A stretch of DNA of 64,000 nucleotides. It comes from Aminobacter sp039907765 (GTDB lineage Bacteria > Pseudomonadota > Alphaproteobacteria > Rhizobiales > Rhizobiaceae). Position numbers and translations under genes: made by a program. The first letter of the stretch is position 1. The number at the start of each line of letters is the position of its first letter. The stretch lies in assembly GCF_039907765.1 (NCBI RefSeq), contig NZ_JARDJI010000024.1:3645-67644 (forward strand), written 5' to 3'. The notes beneath the pieces are model-generated. The model made no database searches. It saw only the letters and a list, made by a program, of their open reading frames with translations, and was not told the origin of the DNA. Below, piece by piece: positions 18,024 to 27,196 of the stretch.

Positions 18024-18917
18024 CCGGCTGATGGAGCCGGCGGGCAGGGCGGGTCCTGCGGCCGGTACGGCCTGCCGCTGGGCGCGCTGGCTGAGCCAGA
18101 CGCTGGCGAGCACCACGGCCATGCCGAGGATCTGTGCCGCGCTCAGCGACTGGCCGAGCACCGACCAGCCGAGGATGACGGCCGTCATCGGACTGAGAAA
18201 GCCGAGTGGCGACACGACAGAAGGCTCCAGCCTGGCGATGCCGCGGAACCAGACGATGTAGGTGAGCGCTGCCCCGATCAGGCCGAGCCAGGCGAGGCCG
18301 AGCACGTTGGCCATTGTCAGGGAGGGCAGCGCCGGCTCCTGCAGCAGCGCGACCGGCAGCAAAAGCAGTCCACCGGCGGTGAGCTGCCAGGCCGTGAAGG
18401 TCAGTGGCGAAACCGGCGGCTGCCAGCGGCGGCTGAGCACGGTGCCGGCCGCCATCGAAACCGCGCCGCCGAGGCCCGCCGCGATGCCGATCGGGTCGAG
18501 CGCCGCATTCGGCGTCAGGATCAGCAATGCCACGCCGCCCATGCCGGCAATCGCCGCGACGATCGAAAGCGGCCTGATCGTGGTGCCGAGCAGGGCGCGG
18601 GAGAGCAGGATGACGATCAGCGGCTGGATCGCCCCGACGGTCGCAGCCACGCCGCCCGGCAGCCGGTAGGCCGAGATGAACAGCAGCCACCAGAACACCG
18701 AGAAGTTCAGCGCGCCGAGCAGGAGCACCCGCGCCCACCAGATGCCCTGCGGCAGCTTGCGGACGAGGACCAGCAGCAGCAGGCCCGCGGGTAGGGCGCG
18801 CAGCATCGCCACCGTCAGCGGATAGCCGGCAGGCAGGAACTCGGTCGTCACCAGATAGGTGCTGCCCCAGATGGCGGGGGCGAGGGCGGTCAGGAGAAGG
18901 TCGGTGTTGCGGGACAT
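18018..18917 (-). CDS. EamA/DMT-family permease
   Basis: A 299-residue inner-membrane protein with about ten hydrophobic helices in two EamA repeats. The first starts TALAPAIWGSTYLVTTEFLPAGYPL and the second starts ALDPIGIAAGLGGAVSMAAGTVLSRRW. WFRGIARLEPSVVSPLGFLSPMTAVILGW is typical of the RhaT/YedA branch. The family exports amino acids, metabolites or drugs. It is divergent from a MarR regulator, and the gap contains two matching palindromes, one close to its own start, so MarR repression is likely. The substrate is unknown. Confidence 0.9.
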   Translation of the reverse strand: MSRNTDLLLTALAPAIWGSTYLVTTEFLPAGYPLTVAMLRALPAGLLLLVLVRKLPQGIWWARVLLLGALNFSVFWWLLFISAYRLPGGVAATVGAIQPLIVILLSRALLGTTIRPLSIVAAIAGMGGVALLILTPNAALDPIGIAAGLGGAVSMAAGTVLSRRWQPPVSPLTFTAWQLTAGGLLLLPVALLQEPALPSLTMANVLGLAWLGLIGAALTYIVWFRGIARLEPSVVSPLGFLSPMTAVILGWSVLGQSLSAAQILGMAVVLASVWLSQRAQRQAVPAAGPALPAGSISRS

Positions 18918-18940
18918 GGCGAAACTCTCTTCATGTCAAA

Positions 18941-18958
18941 TATCTTGATATCAAGATA
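18941..18958. promoter_or_regulatory. MarR operator, copy 1
   Basis: A perfect 18-bp palindrome, TATCTTGATATCAAGATA, starts 24 bp upstream of the EamA ATG. It shares the core TCTTGA-YR-TCAAGA with copy 2, whose centre is 26 bp away. Two matching dyads in a divergent MarR gap are what this family binds as dimers. Confidence 0.75.
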
Positions 18959-18968
18959 ATGCCATTTC

Positions 18969-18982
18969 TCTTGACGTCAAGA
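18969..18982. promoter_or_regulatory. MarR operator, copy 2
   Basis: A perfect 14-bp palindrome, TCTTGACGTCAAGA, lies about 24 bp upstream of the MarR ATG. It repeats the core of copy 1 with CG in place of TA at the centre. Its position suggests autorepression of the MarR gene. Confidence 0.75.
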
Positions 18983-19005
18983 TATTATTTGGAGAGGGTT
19001 GCGGC

Positions 19006-19494
19006 ATGGATCGCGTCGACGACATTCTCGCCCAGTGGAACCGCGAACGGCCCGACCTCGACGTCGCGCCGATGGGGCTGATCGGCCGCATCTCGCGGCT
19101 CGCCCAGCATCTCGGGCGCGAGATGGAAAAGACCTTCGCGCGGCACGGGCTGAACTATGCGAGCTTCGACGTGCTGGCGACGCTGCGCCGCTCCGGCGCG
19201 CCCTATGCGCTGTCGCCGGGTGACCTTTCCGCCACGATGATGATCACCTCGGGCACCATGACCAACCGCGTCGACCAGTTGGAGAAGGCCGGTCTGGTCG
19301 AGCGCCGGCTCAACCCCGACGACCGCCGCAGCTTCATCGTCTCCTTGACCGACAAGGGCTTCGCCACCATCGACGCGGCCGTCACCGACCATGTCGCGAC
19401 GCAGACGCGCGTCGTCGAGATGCTGACGCCTGATGAGAGGGCCGTGCTGAATGCGTTGCTCAGCAAGTTTCTGGTCGGCTTCGAGAGCGAGTGA
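19006..19494 (+). CDS. MarR-family transcriptional regulator
   Basis: A 162-residue MarR protein. The winged-helix core is NYASFDVLATLRRSG...LSPGDLSATMMITSGTMTNRVDQLEKAGLVERRLNPDDRRSFIVSLTDKG, which includes the recognition helix and the wing with the family DxRxxxVxLT-like pattern. ATG 19006 follows GGAGAGG. It is divergent from the EamA permease with twin palindromes between them, so it probably represses both genes and releases DNA when it binds a compound the permease exports. Confidence 0.9.
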   Translation: MDRVDDILAQWNRERPDLDVAPMGLIGRISRLAQHLGREMEKTFARHGLNYASFDVLATLRRSGAPYALSPGDLSATMMITSGTMTNRVDQLEKAGLVERRLNPDDRRSFIVSLTDKGFATIDAAVTDHVATQTRVVEMLTPDERAVLNALLSKFLVGFESE

Positions 19495-19580
19495 AGCTGG
19501 CGGGCGAAGCGTGGCGCGGCCGCTCAACCACTGCTGAGGTTATCGAAGGGCAGGGCGATCTCAGCATGGAGGGTCGCAAG

Positions 19581-19716
19581 ATACCCCCACCCCTAACCCC
19601 TCCCCACAAGGGGGAGGGGACCGGCCCGCTTCATTTCGCTGAGGGCGATCAATGAGGGACAGCGTCGCCAGAGAGTCCCCCTCCCCCTTGTGGGGAGGGG
19701 TTAGGGGTGGGGGTAT
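19581..19716. repeat. Long inverted repeat (REP/BIME-type intergenic element)
   Basis: Two arms of about 39 bp, 19581-19619 and 19678-19716, are inverted copies with essentially one base difference, separated by about 58 bp. The arms are C/G runs built on CCCCCACCCCTAACCCCTCC. The element lies between the MarR gene and the convergent cystathionine lyase gene. It would fold into a long hairpin in RNA and may act as a bidirectional terminator. Related CCCCTC-rich palindromes occur elsewhere in this window. Confidence 0.8.
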
Positions 19717-19740
19717 GGGACGTTCGAGCTCTGCAAACGC

Positions 19741-20907
19741 TCACCCCGCCAGCGCTTGCTCCAGGTCAGCGATCAGGTCGTCGCCGTCCTCGATGCCGGC
19801 GGACAGCCTGACCAGCGAGTCCGAAATCCCGATCTCGCTGCGTTTTTCCGCCGGGATCGATCCGTGCGTCATCAGTGCCGGATGCTCGATCAGGCTTTCG
19901 ACGCCGCCGAGGCTTTCGGCCAGCGTGAACAGATGCGTCCGTTCGAGGAAGCGTTTTGTCCCGGCAAGGTCGCGGTCGAGCACGGCCGTGATCATGCCGC
20001 CGAAGGCAAACATCTGCGCCTTGGCGATGGCGTACTGCGGATGGCTTTCGAGGCCGGGATAGATCACCCGCCGCACGTCGGTGCGCCCCTCCAGCCAGCG
20101 CGCGATCTTCAGCCCGTTGGCCGAATGCCGCTCCATGCGCAGCGCCAGGGTCTTGATGCCGCGCAGGGCGAGAAAGCTGTCGAACGGCCCGGAGATCGCG
20201 CCGATGGCGTTCTGCAGGAACTTGAGCTGGGCGGCGAGGTCCTTGTCGTCGCCCACCACCACGCAGCCGCCCACCATGTCGGAATGGCCGTTGAGGTATT
20301 TGGTCGTCGAGTGCACGACGATGTCGATGCCGAGTTCCAGCGGCCGCTGCAGATAGGGGCTACAGAAGGTGTTGTCGGCGACCGACAGGATGCCCTTGCG
20401 CCTGGCAAGTGCCGCCACGCCCTCGAGGTCGACGACGCGCAGCAGCGGGTTGGTCGGCGTCTCGACCCACAGCATCTTGGTCTCCGGCCGGATCGCGGCC
20501 TCGACGGCGCCAAGGTCGGTGAAGTCGACGAACGTCGCCTGAAGCCCGGCGGAGCGCTTGCGCACCCGTTCGAGCAGCCGGAACGTGCCGCCATAGATGT
20601 CGTCGGTGGCGACGACGTGGGCGCCGGCGTCGAGCAGTTCGAACACCGTGCCGATCGCCGCCAGCCCCGAGGCGAAGGAGAAGCCCGCGCTGCCGCTCTC
20701 CAGGTCGGCGATGGCGCGCTCGAAGGCGAAGCGCGTCGGGTTCTGGCTGCGGGCGTATTCGAAGCCCTTGTGCACGCCCGGGCTCTGCTGGCCGTAGGTC
20801 GAGGTGGCGTAGATCGGCACCATCACCGCACCCGTGGTCGGGTCGTGGCTCTGGCCGCCATGGATGGTGCGCGTCGAGAATGCCAGCCTGTTCTTCTGCG
20901 TCGTCAT
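19741..20907 (-). CDS. Trans-sulfuration PLP enzyme (cystathionine gamma-lyase / gamma-synthase family)
   Basis: A 388-residue Cys/Met-metabolism PLP enzyme. It has the N-terminal FSTRTIHGGQSHDPTTGAVMVPIYATSTYGQ, EYARSQNPTRFAFERAIADLE, the PLP-stacking region ATDDIYGGTFRLLE and the Schiff-base Lys in HSTTKYLNGHSDMVGG. It overlaps the upstream CBS gene by ATGA, so they are translationally coupled. CBS makes cystathionine from homocysteine and serine; this enzyme would then cleave it to cysteine, 2-oxobutyrate and ammonia. The pairing favours cystathionine gamma-lyase over gamma-synthase (MetB), though sequence alone does not separate them well. Confidence 0.88.
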   Translation of the reverse strand: MTTQKNRLAFSTRTIHGGQSHDPTTGAVMVPIYATSTYGQQSPGVHKGFEYARSQNPTRFAFERAIADLESGSAGFSFASGLAAIGTVFELLDAGAHVVATDDIYGGTFRLLERVRKRSAGLQATFVDFTDLGAVEAAIRPETKMLWVETPTNPLLRVVDLEGVAALARRKGILSVADNTFCSPYLQRPLELGIDIVVHSTTKYLNGHSDMVGGCVVVGDDKDLAAQLKFLQNAIGAISGPFDSFLALRGIKTLALRMERHSANGLKIARWLEGRTDVRRVIYPGLESHPQYAIAKAQMFAFGGMITAVLDRDLAGTKRFLERTHLFTLAESLGGVESLIEHPALMTHGSIPAEKRSEIGISDSLVRLSAGIEDGDDLIADLEQALAG

Positions 20908-22292
20908 CTTGCCCTTCTCAGATGGTTGATGAGGTCGACCCGGGTGATCAGCCCGATGAATTCCTCGCCGTCGAAGATGATCGCCACCTCGTTGCGGTCG
21001 AAGATCGGCAACAGCGCGTCGAGCGTCTGGCTGGCCTGCAGCGTGTGCAGCTCCCTGGTCATGGCGGTGGCCACCGGAGCGTTGAAACGGTCCCAGCGCC
21101 CGTCATAGGGGCCTTCCACTTTGGCGAGGATGTCGCCCTCGTCGATGATGCCGACGAGCTTGCCCTCGTCGAGCACCGGCAGCTGCGACACGTCCCCGCG
21201 CCGCATCCGGCCATAGGCCGTGAGCAGGCTGTCGCCGGGCCCGACGAACACCGTGCCGCCCTCGCGGTGCGAGCGTGCCACCAGGTCGCTCAGGTCGCCG
21301 TGCTGTTCCTTCTCGGCCAGCCCCTGCTCGGCCAGCCAGAAGTCGTCGAACACCTTGGAAAGATATTTGTTGCCGCTGTCGCAGACGAAGGTCACCACCC
21401 GCTTCGGCGTCTTCTGCTCGCGGCAGTAGCGCAGCGCCGCCGAAAGCAGCGTACCCGACGAGGAACCGGCCAGGATGCCTTCCTTGGCGAGCAGGTCGCG
21501 CACCGCCAGCATGCTCGCCTTGTCGTTGACCGAATAGGCGCGCTTGACGAAGGAGAGGTCAGCGTTCGGCGGCACGAAATCCTCGCCGATGCCTTCCACC
21601 GTCCAGCTGCCGGCCTCCTCCATCTTGCCCGTCTTGACCAGCGGCGCCAGGACCGAGCCGACCGGATCGGCCAACACCATCTCGGTCTTCGGCGACACCT
21701 TGGCGAAGAAGCGGCCGAGCCCGGTCAGCGTGCCGCCGGAGCCGACACCGACCACCACGGCGTCGACGTCGCCTTCGAGCTGCTTCCAGATCTCGGGGCC
21801 CGTCGTCGTCTCATGCGCGTGCGGGTTCGCCGGGTTGGCGAACTGGTTGACGTAGAACGAGCCGGGGATCTCGGTGGCAATCCGCTCGGCCATGTCCTGG
21901 TAATATTCGGGGTGGCCCTTGCCGACGTCCGAGCGCGTCAGCCGGACCTCGGCGCCGAGCGCCCGAAGGTGCTGGATCTTCTCGCGGCTCATCTTGTCGG
22001 GCACCACCAGGATGATGCGGTAGCCCTTGGGGATACCGACCTGGGCGAGGCCCAGCCCGGTATTGCCGGCGGTCGCCTCGACGATGGTGCCGCCGTGCTT
22101 GAGCTTGCCCGCGTGCTCGGCCGCCGCGATCATCGACAGCGCGATGCGGTCCTTGATCGAGCCGCCGGGGTTCTGGCTTTCGAGCTTGATGAACAGCCGG
22201 CAGGGACCGGTGTCGAAGCGCCTGAGCTCCACGATCGGCGTGTCGCCGATCAGATCGAGCGCAGACCTGAAGGGTGGGTTCAAGCGGCTCAT
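20904..22292 (-). CDS. Cystathionine beta-synthase
   Basis: A 462-residue PLP enzyme that joins homocysteine and serine into cystathionine. The catalytic domain has the PLP Lys in QNPGGSIKDRIAL, the phosphate loop in VEATAGNTGLGLA and the GVGSGGTLTGLGRF loop. The C-terminal 120 residues hold a pair of CBS (Bateman) motifs (TVFVGPGDSLLTAYGRMRRGDVSQLPVLDEGKLVGIIDEGDIL and a second copy ending FIGLITRVDLINHL), a possible nucleotide-sensing module. ATG 22292 follows GGGAGGTG; longer in-frame extension upstream lacks family similarity. It is the first gene of the reverse transsulfuration operon. Confidence 0.9.
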   Translation of the reverse strand: MSRLNPPFRSALDLIGDTPIVELRRFDTGPCRLFIKLESQNPGGSIKDRIALSMIAAAEHAGKLKHGGTIVEATAGNTGLGLAQVGIPKGYRIILVVPDKMSREKIQHLRALGAEVRLTRSDVGKGHPEYYQDMAERIATEIPGSFYVNQFANPANPHAHETTTGPEIWKQLEGDVDAVVVGVGSGGTLTGLGRFFAKVSPKTEMVLADPVGSVLAPLVKTGKMEEAGSWTVEGIGEDFVPPNADLSFVKRAYSVNDKASMLAVRDLLAKEGILAGSSSGTLLSAALRYCREQKTPKRVVTFVCDSGNKYLSKVFDDFWLAEQGLAEKEQHGDLSDLVARSHREGGTVFVGPGDSLLTAYGRMRRGDVSQLPVLDEGKLVGIIDEGDILAKVEGPYDGRWDRFNAPVATAMTRELHTLQASQTLDALLPIFDRNEVAIIFDGEEFIGLITRVDLINHLRRAR

Positions 22293-22566
22293 GGCAGCAC
22301 CTCCCTCATCCGGCAGTTTCATCGAGCTTACCCCATCTCGGTCGGACAGACACTGCCGCCCGGTTGATCTCGCGGCACGTCCGGCCGGTCTGGCCGCATT
22401 TATCGGCGGCGCCCGGCTCAAACAAAGGCAGCGAATTTCGTTTCGGAGGGGCCCGCGGGAAGGAAATTCTCGGGCTGCCAAAAAAGTTCCGCCCCGCCGG
22501 ATCGGACGATCGGGCAGGGCGGCAAAGTTTCAGGTGCGCATTTCGTCGCGGCGTGCGCCGCCGGAC

Positions 22567-24408
22567 TTATTCGAAGTCGCCGAGGTCGCGCACCGCACCG
22601 CGATCGGCGGAGGTGGCGAAGGCGGCGTAGGCCTTCAGCGCCTTGGTCACCTTGCGCTTGCGCTGCTCGACCGGCTTCCAGCCCTTGGCGTCCTGTTCGG
22701 CCCGGCGGCTGGCCAGTTCGGCCTCGTCGACGCGCAGGCTGATGGTGCGGTTCGGAATATCGATGTCGATGATGTCGCCCTCGCGCACCAGGCCGATGGC
22801 TCCGCCATTCGCCGCTTCCGGCGAGACGTGGCCGATCGACAGGCCCGAAGTGCCGCCCGAGAAGCGGCCGTCGGTCAGAAGCGCGCAGGCTTTGCCCAGG
22901 CCCTTCGACTTGAGGTAGCTGGTCGGGTAGAGCATTTCCTGCATGCCGGGGCCGCCCTTCGGGCCCTCGTAGCGGATCACCACCACGTCGCCGGCCTTGA
23001 CCTCGTTGGCAAGGATCGCCTTGACCGAGGCGTCCTGGCTCTCGAACACGCGGGCCGGGCCGGAGAATTTCAGGATCGACTCGTCCACGCCCGCGGTCTT
23101 CACCACGCAGCCGTTCAGCGCGATGTTGCCCTTGAGCACGGCAAGGCCGCCGTCCTTGGAGAACGGATGCTCGGCCGAGCGGATGACACCCTTCTCGCGG
23201 TCGAGGTCGAGTTCGTCCCAGCGGCGGTCCTGGCTGAAGGCTACCTGGGTCGGCACCCCGCCGGGGGCGGCGAGGAAGAAGTCGCGCACCGCCTGGCTCT
23301 TGGTCCTGGAGATGTCCCAGTGGTCGATCGCCTCGCCGATGCTGGCTGTGTGCACCGTCGGCAGGTCGCGGTTGAGCAGGCCCGCCTTGTCGAGCTGGCC
23401 GAGGATCGAGAAGATGCCGCCGGCGCGGTGCACGTCTTCCATGTGCACGTCCTGCTTGGCGGGCGCCACCTTGCACAGCACCGGCACCTTGCGCGACAGG
23501 GTGTCGATGTCGTCCTGGTCGAAGTCGATCTCGCCTTCATGCGCGGCGGCCAAAATGTGCAGCACCGTGTTGGTCGAGCCGCCCATGGCGATATCGAGCG
23601 CCATGGCGTTCTCGAATGCGCCTTTCGAGGCGATGGAGCGCGGCAGCACGCTCTCGTCGTTCTGCTCGTAGTAGCGCTGCGCGAGGTCGACGATCAGGTG
23701 CCCCGCCTCGACGAAAAGGCGCTTGCGGTCGGCATGCGTCGCCAGCGTCGAGCCGTTGCCGGGCAGCGACAGGCCGAGCGCCTCGGTCAGGCAGTTCATC
23801 GAATTGGCGGTGAACATGCCCGAGCACGAGCCGCAGGTCGGGCAGGCCGAGCGTTCGATGACCTTGACGTCCTCGTCGGAGACCTTGTCGTCGGCAGCCG
23901 CCACCATGGCGTCGACCAGGTCGAGCGCCACGTTCTTGCCGGCGAGCACAACCTTGCCGGCCTCCATCGGGCCGCCGGAGACGAACACCGCCGGGATGTT
24001 GAGCCGCATCGCGGCCATCAGCATGCCGGGCGTGATCTTGTCGCAGTTGGAGATGCACACCATGGCGTCGGCGCAATGCGCGTTGACCATGTACTCGACG
24101 CTGTCGGCGATGATCTCGCGGCTCGGCAGCGAATAGAGCATGCCGTCATGGCCCATGGCGATGCCGTCGTCGACGGCGATGGTGTTGAACTCCTTGGCCA
24201 CGCCGCCGGCCGCCTCGATCTCGCGGGCGACGAGCTGGCCCAGATCCTTGAGGTGGACGTGTCCCGGCACGAACTGGGTGAAGGAGTTGACCACGGCGAT
24301 GATCGGCTTGCCGAAATCCGTGTCCTTCATGCCGGTGGCGCGCCATAGGCCACGCGCGCCCGCCATGTTGCGGCCGTGGGTGGTGGTGCGCGAACGATAA
24401 GCAGGCAT
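22567..24408 (-). CDS. ilvD: Dihydroxy-acid dehydratase
   Basis: A 613-residue Fe-S enzyme that dehydrates 2,3-dihydroxy-isovalerate and its methyl homologue in valine, leucine and isoleucine synthesis. MPAYRSRTTTHGRNMAGARGLWRATG aligns with the standard IlvD N-terminus, so ATG 24408 is preferred to 24420. Cluster and substrate motifs include CISNCDKITPGM, ACPTCGSCSGMFTANSMNCL and GRFSGGTSGLSIGHVSPEAA. Three conserved Cys positions for the cluster are present. It is a single gene with no other ilv genes nearby. Confidence 0.96.
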   Translation of the reverse strand: MPAYRSRTTTHGRNMAGARGLWRATGMKDTDFGKPIIAVVNSFTQFVPGHVHLKDLGQLVAREIEAAGGVAKEFNTIAVDDGIAMGHDGMLYSLPSREIIADSVEYMVNAHCADAMVCISNCDKITPGMLMAAMRLNIPAVFVSGGPMEAGKVVLAGKNVALDLVDAMVAAADDKVSDEDVKVIERSACPTCGSCSGMFTANSMNCLTEALGLSLPGNGSTLATHADRKRLFVEAGHLIVDLAQRYYEQNDESVLPRSIASKGAFENAMALDIAMGGSTNTVLHILAAAHEGEIDFDQDDIDTLSRKVPVLCKVAPAKQDVHMEDVHRAGGIFSILGQLDKAGLLNRDLPTVHTASIGEAIDHWDISRTKSQAVRDFFLAAPGGVPTQVAFSQDRRWDELDLDREKGVIRSAEHPFSKDGGLAVLKGNIALNGCVVKTAGVDESILKFSGPARVFESQDASVKAILANEVKAGDVVVIRYEGPKGGPGMQEMLYPTSYLKSKGLGKACALLTDGRFSGGTSGLSIGHVSPEAANGGAIGLVREGDIIDIDIPNRTISLRVDEAELASRRAEQDAKGWKPVEQRKRKVTKALKAYAAFATSADRGAVRDLGDFE

Positions 24409-24545
24409 GGGCTCTCTCATACGATAGATGGCTAAATTGGGATTGAGCCACTATGGCCCCTGCGTCAACTCTTTTTCGCCCCATGCGCGGCGTGGCATGC
24501 CGTTTGCGGGCAGCTGCCATGCGCTGAGTGCAGTGCGCGGGCGCC

Positions 24546-25424
24546 TCAGCCCTTGGAATTGGCCGATTTCTTGCCCTTGCGGCCGCGCCTGAGCTCGGCC
24601 ACGCCGACCGTCAGCCCCATCGCCAGCGCCATGGTCGCGGCGAGCGAACGGAAGCCGCCGAAATCGGCCTCGGCGACCTCGAACCACACTTTGGCGAACT
24701 GCGCCAGCGGCGAGAACGCGCTGTCGGTGATCGCCACGACAGGCACGCCGTTGGCCGAGAGCACGCGCGCCTCCTCCACCGTCGCCGAGGCATAGGGCGA
24801 GAAGCTGATGGCGATGACGGCGTCCTTCGGCGTGGCAAACGAGATGATCTCGGGGCTGAGGCCCGAGGCGGATTCGATCAGCTGGCTGCGCACGCCGAGC
24901 TTGCCCAGCGCATAGGCGATGTAGCTGGCGACCGGATAGGAGCGGCGGCGGGCGAGGATGTAGATGGTCTCGGCGCCGTTGAGCAGGTCGATGGCGCGGC
25001 CCAAGGTCTCGTCGTCGAGATTGCGCGACATCACGTCGATCGACTTGCTGGCGGCGGCCAGGAAACCGTCGACGATGCGGCGGTTGCTGGCGTCGTCGTC
25101 GCCTTCGCCGCGCACCACCGTCAGCCGTTCTTCATACGACGTCGTCCGCTCCCTCAGCCGTTCGCGGAAAACCTGCTGCAGGCTGGTGAAGCCGTCATAG
25201 CCGAGATGCTGGGCGAAGCGGATCAGCGTCGAGGGCTGCACGCCGGCGGAGTTCGCGATGCTGGCGGCAGTGCCGAAGGCGATCTCGTCGGGATTGTCGA
25301 GCGCATAGGCCGCCACCTGGGCGATGCGCTTGGGCAAGCTCTGGCGCCGGTCCAGGATGAGCGCCCTCAGCGCCTCGAAATCGCGCGGCAATGCCTCCGA
25401 AGCCGTGTCCGCCATGCTGTCCAT
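24546..25424 (-). CDS. MurR/RpiR-family transcriptional regulator
   Basis: A 292-residue regulator. The N-terminal HTH_6 domain (RRQSLPKRIAQVAAYALDNPDEIAFGTAASIANSAGVQPSTLIRFAQHLGYDGFTSLQ) is followed by a SIS domain (AIDLLNGAETIYILARRRSYPVASYIAYALGKLG ... ISFSPYASATVEEARVLSANGVPVVAITD) that binds phosphosugars in this family. ATG 25424 is preceded by GGAGGCGGA; ATG 25415 is an alternative. It ends in a basic RGRKGKKSANSKG tail. It is divergent from a Gfo/Idh/MocA oxidoreductase, which it probably regulates along with inositol or sugar catabolism genes elsewhere. Confidence 0.88.
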   Translation of the reverse strand: MDSMADTASEALPRDFEALRALILDRRQSLPKRIAQVAAYALDNPDEIAFGTAASIANSAGVQPSTLIRFAQHLGYDGFTSLQQVFRERLRERTTSYEERLTVVRGEGDDDASNRRIVDGFLAAASKSIDVMSRNLDDETLGRAIDLLNGAETIYILARRRSYPVASYIAYALGKLGVRSQLIESASGLSPEIISFATPKDAVIAISFSPYASATVEEARVLSANGVPVVAITDSAFSPLAQFAKVWFEVAEADFGGFRSLAATMALAMGLTVGVAELRRGRKGKKSANSKG

Positions 25425-25527
25425 TCCGCCTCCACCTGGTCCACAATAGCGCCGGGGCGACCGGCTGTCCAAATAAAATGAACCGTATGTTCCATTTTCG
25501 CCAAAATTCGACTATTCAGTCCGCCAA

Positions 25528-25576
25528 GAGCATGATCCTAAAAAGCGGGAACCGGTATTCGGTCCGGATCATGCTC
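25528..25576. repeat. Rhizobiales palindromic intergenic repeat (RIME-like)
   Basis: A 49-bp imperfect palindrome begins GAGCATGATCC and ends GGATCATGCTC, with the central AGCGGGAACCGGTATTCGGT. It matches the GCATGATC...GATCATGC element common between genes in Mesorhizobium, Rhizobium and relatives. It lies in the 224-bp gap between the RpiR gene and the oxidoreductase gene. A related partial copy is at about 30952-30972. Confidence 0.75.
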
Positions 25577-25648
25577 CGGCAAAGAAAATTCGAACCCCAT
25601 TCCGCTTTGTCGGAATGCGACAGTGTCTATAAACCGGGAGAGCGTGAA

Positions 25649-26758
25649 GTGACAGGTGTAGGACTTATCGGGACCGGCTTCATGGGCAAGTGCCATGCGC
25701 TGGCGTGGAATTCGGTGCGCACCGTGTTCGGCGACGTCGACAAGGTGAGGCTCGTCCATCTGGCCGAGGCCAATGCCGACCTTGCCTCCCAACGCGCCTC
25801 CGAGCTCGGCTTCGAGAAGGCGTCGGGCGACTGGCGCTCCGTCGTCGCCGATCCCGAGGTCGACGTCGTCTCGCTGACCACGCCCAACCAGTTCCATCCG
25901 GAGATGGCGATCGCCGTGCTCGAGGCCGGCAAGCACCTGTGGTGCGAGAAGCCGATGGCGCCGACGCTCGCCGAGGCCGAAGCCATGGCCGCCGCCGCCC
26001 GCAAGTCGGGCAAGGTCGCCGTGCTCGGCTACAACTACATCCAGAGCCCGGCCATCCGCCATATCCGCCAGCTGCTCGACGAGAAGATCGTCGGCGAGGT
26101 CAACCATCTCCGCGTCGAGATGGACGAGGACTTCATGGCCGATCCGGATGCGCCCTTCTTCTGGAAGCACGAGGCCAAGTCGGGCTATGGCGCGCTCGAC
26201 GATTTCGCCGTCCATCCGCTGTCGCTGATCGCCGCACTCTTCGGCCGGGTCGAGAGCGTCATGTGCGACATGGCAAAGCCCTATCCGGACCGCCAGGTCG
26301 CCGGCGGCGGCCGCCGCGCGGTCGAGACCTACGACATTGCCTCCAGCCTCATCCATCTCGAAAACGGCGTCTCGGGCACGCTTCTGGTCAACCGTTCCGC
26401 CTGGGGCCGCAAGGGCCGCATCCAGGTCCAGATCTTCGGCTCGAAAGGATCGATCGTCTTCGACCAGGAGCGCTTCAACGAGATCCAGCTCTACGTCACC
26501 TCGGATCGGCCGACCGAGCAAGGCTACCGCACCATCCTCGCGGCCCCCGTGCACGAGCCCTACGGCAAGTTCATCCCGGCGCCCGGCCATGGCCTCGGCT
26601 TCAACGACCTCAAGACCATCGAATGCCGCGAACTGCTCGCCCGCATCGCCGGTGCGCCTGCTCGCGTCTTCGACTTCGACGAGGGCCTTGAGATCGAACG
26701 CACCGTGCACGCGATGGCGCAGTCGTTTGCCGAGCAGAGATGGGTGAAGGTGAGGTAG
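25649..26758 (+). CDS. Gfo/Idh/MocA-family oxidoreductase
   Basis: A 369-residue NAD(P)-dependent sugar or inositol dehydrogenase family member. The Rossmann motif is GLIGTGFMGKCHALAW near the N-terminus. The family EKP motif is in HLWCEKPMAPTLAEAEAMAAAA, and the catalytic region includes GALDDFAVHPLSLIAALFG. GTG 25649 with an upstream GGGAG is the best start; the frame opens far upstream but without family similarity. Neighbouring the RpiR regulator suggests sugar or polyol catabolism. The substrate is not determinable. Confidence 0.88.
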   Translation: MTGVGLIGTGFMGKCHALAWNSVRTVFGDVDKVRLVHLAEANADLASQRASELGFEKASGDWRSVVADPEVDVVSLTTPNQFHPEMAIAVLEAGKHLWCEKPMAPTLAEAEAMAAAARKSGKVAVLGYNYIQSPAIRHIRQLLDEKIVGEVNHLRVEMDEDFMADPDAPFFWKHEAKSGYGALDDFAVHPLSLIAALFGRVESVMCDMAKPYPDRQVAGGGRRAVETYDIASSLIHLENGVSGTLLVNRSAWGRKGRIQVQIFGSKGSIVFDQERFNEIQLYVTSDRPTEQGYRTILAAPVHEPYGKFIPAPGHGLGFNDLKTIECRELLARIAGAPARVFDFDEGLEIERTVHAMAQSFAEQRWVKVR

Positions 26759-27196
26759 GCGACGCCATTCCAGCTTGGATTCCTCGCCCCCACGGAGTGG
26801 GGGAGAGGTGGTTTGCGCAGCAAACCGGTGAGGGGGCAGTCACCAGGTTCCGGCGACAAAATGGCAGCGCCCGGCCAAAAAGACGCAGAATAGAATTCTG
26901 GTTGCTGCATATCCAAAGATTCCCCTTGAAGTTGCAACATAGATATGGCGAGATCAGCTGTGCGGGGGAATGCGGCATGAGAACGATTATCGCCTTGCGC
27001 GCGCCAGGCGTCGCCGTTGCGCGATGCAGAACTTGCACAGTAGCGCGCAACGCAAAAACTTAGAATATTCAGGCGAATACACAGGGCGCAAATACCGAAA
27101 CGCTGATAGCCATCGGTCGTGCTCGATCCCATGACTGCTTGCCCCGAGATCTGAACGCCACCTGGATGTCAGGGGCGCAAATCAAGGGAGGGGCAT
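26759..27196. other. 438-bp intergenic region with a repeat element
   Basis: No convincing gene is seen. The left part (about 26783-26838) is a REP-like element with CCCCCACGGAGTGGGGG and GGTTTGCGCAGCAAACC hairpins followed by GTGAGGGGGC; the same hairpin plan recurs at 41887-41945 and 62160-62265. The remainder is less GC-rich and precedes the tyrosinase-like gene, which has GGGAGGGG just before its ATG. Confidence 0.6.

Noticed and set aside
19581..19716. CRISPR array
   Set aside because: There are only two arms, inverted rather than direct, without regular spacers. No cas genes are present in the window.
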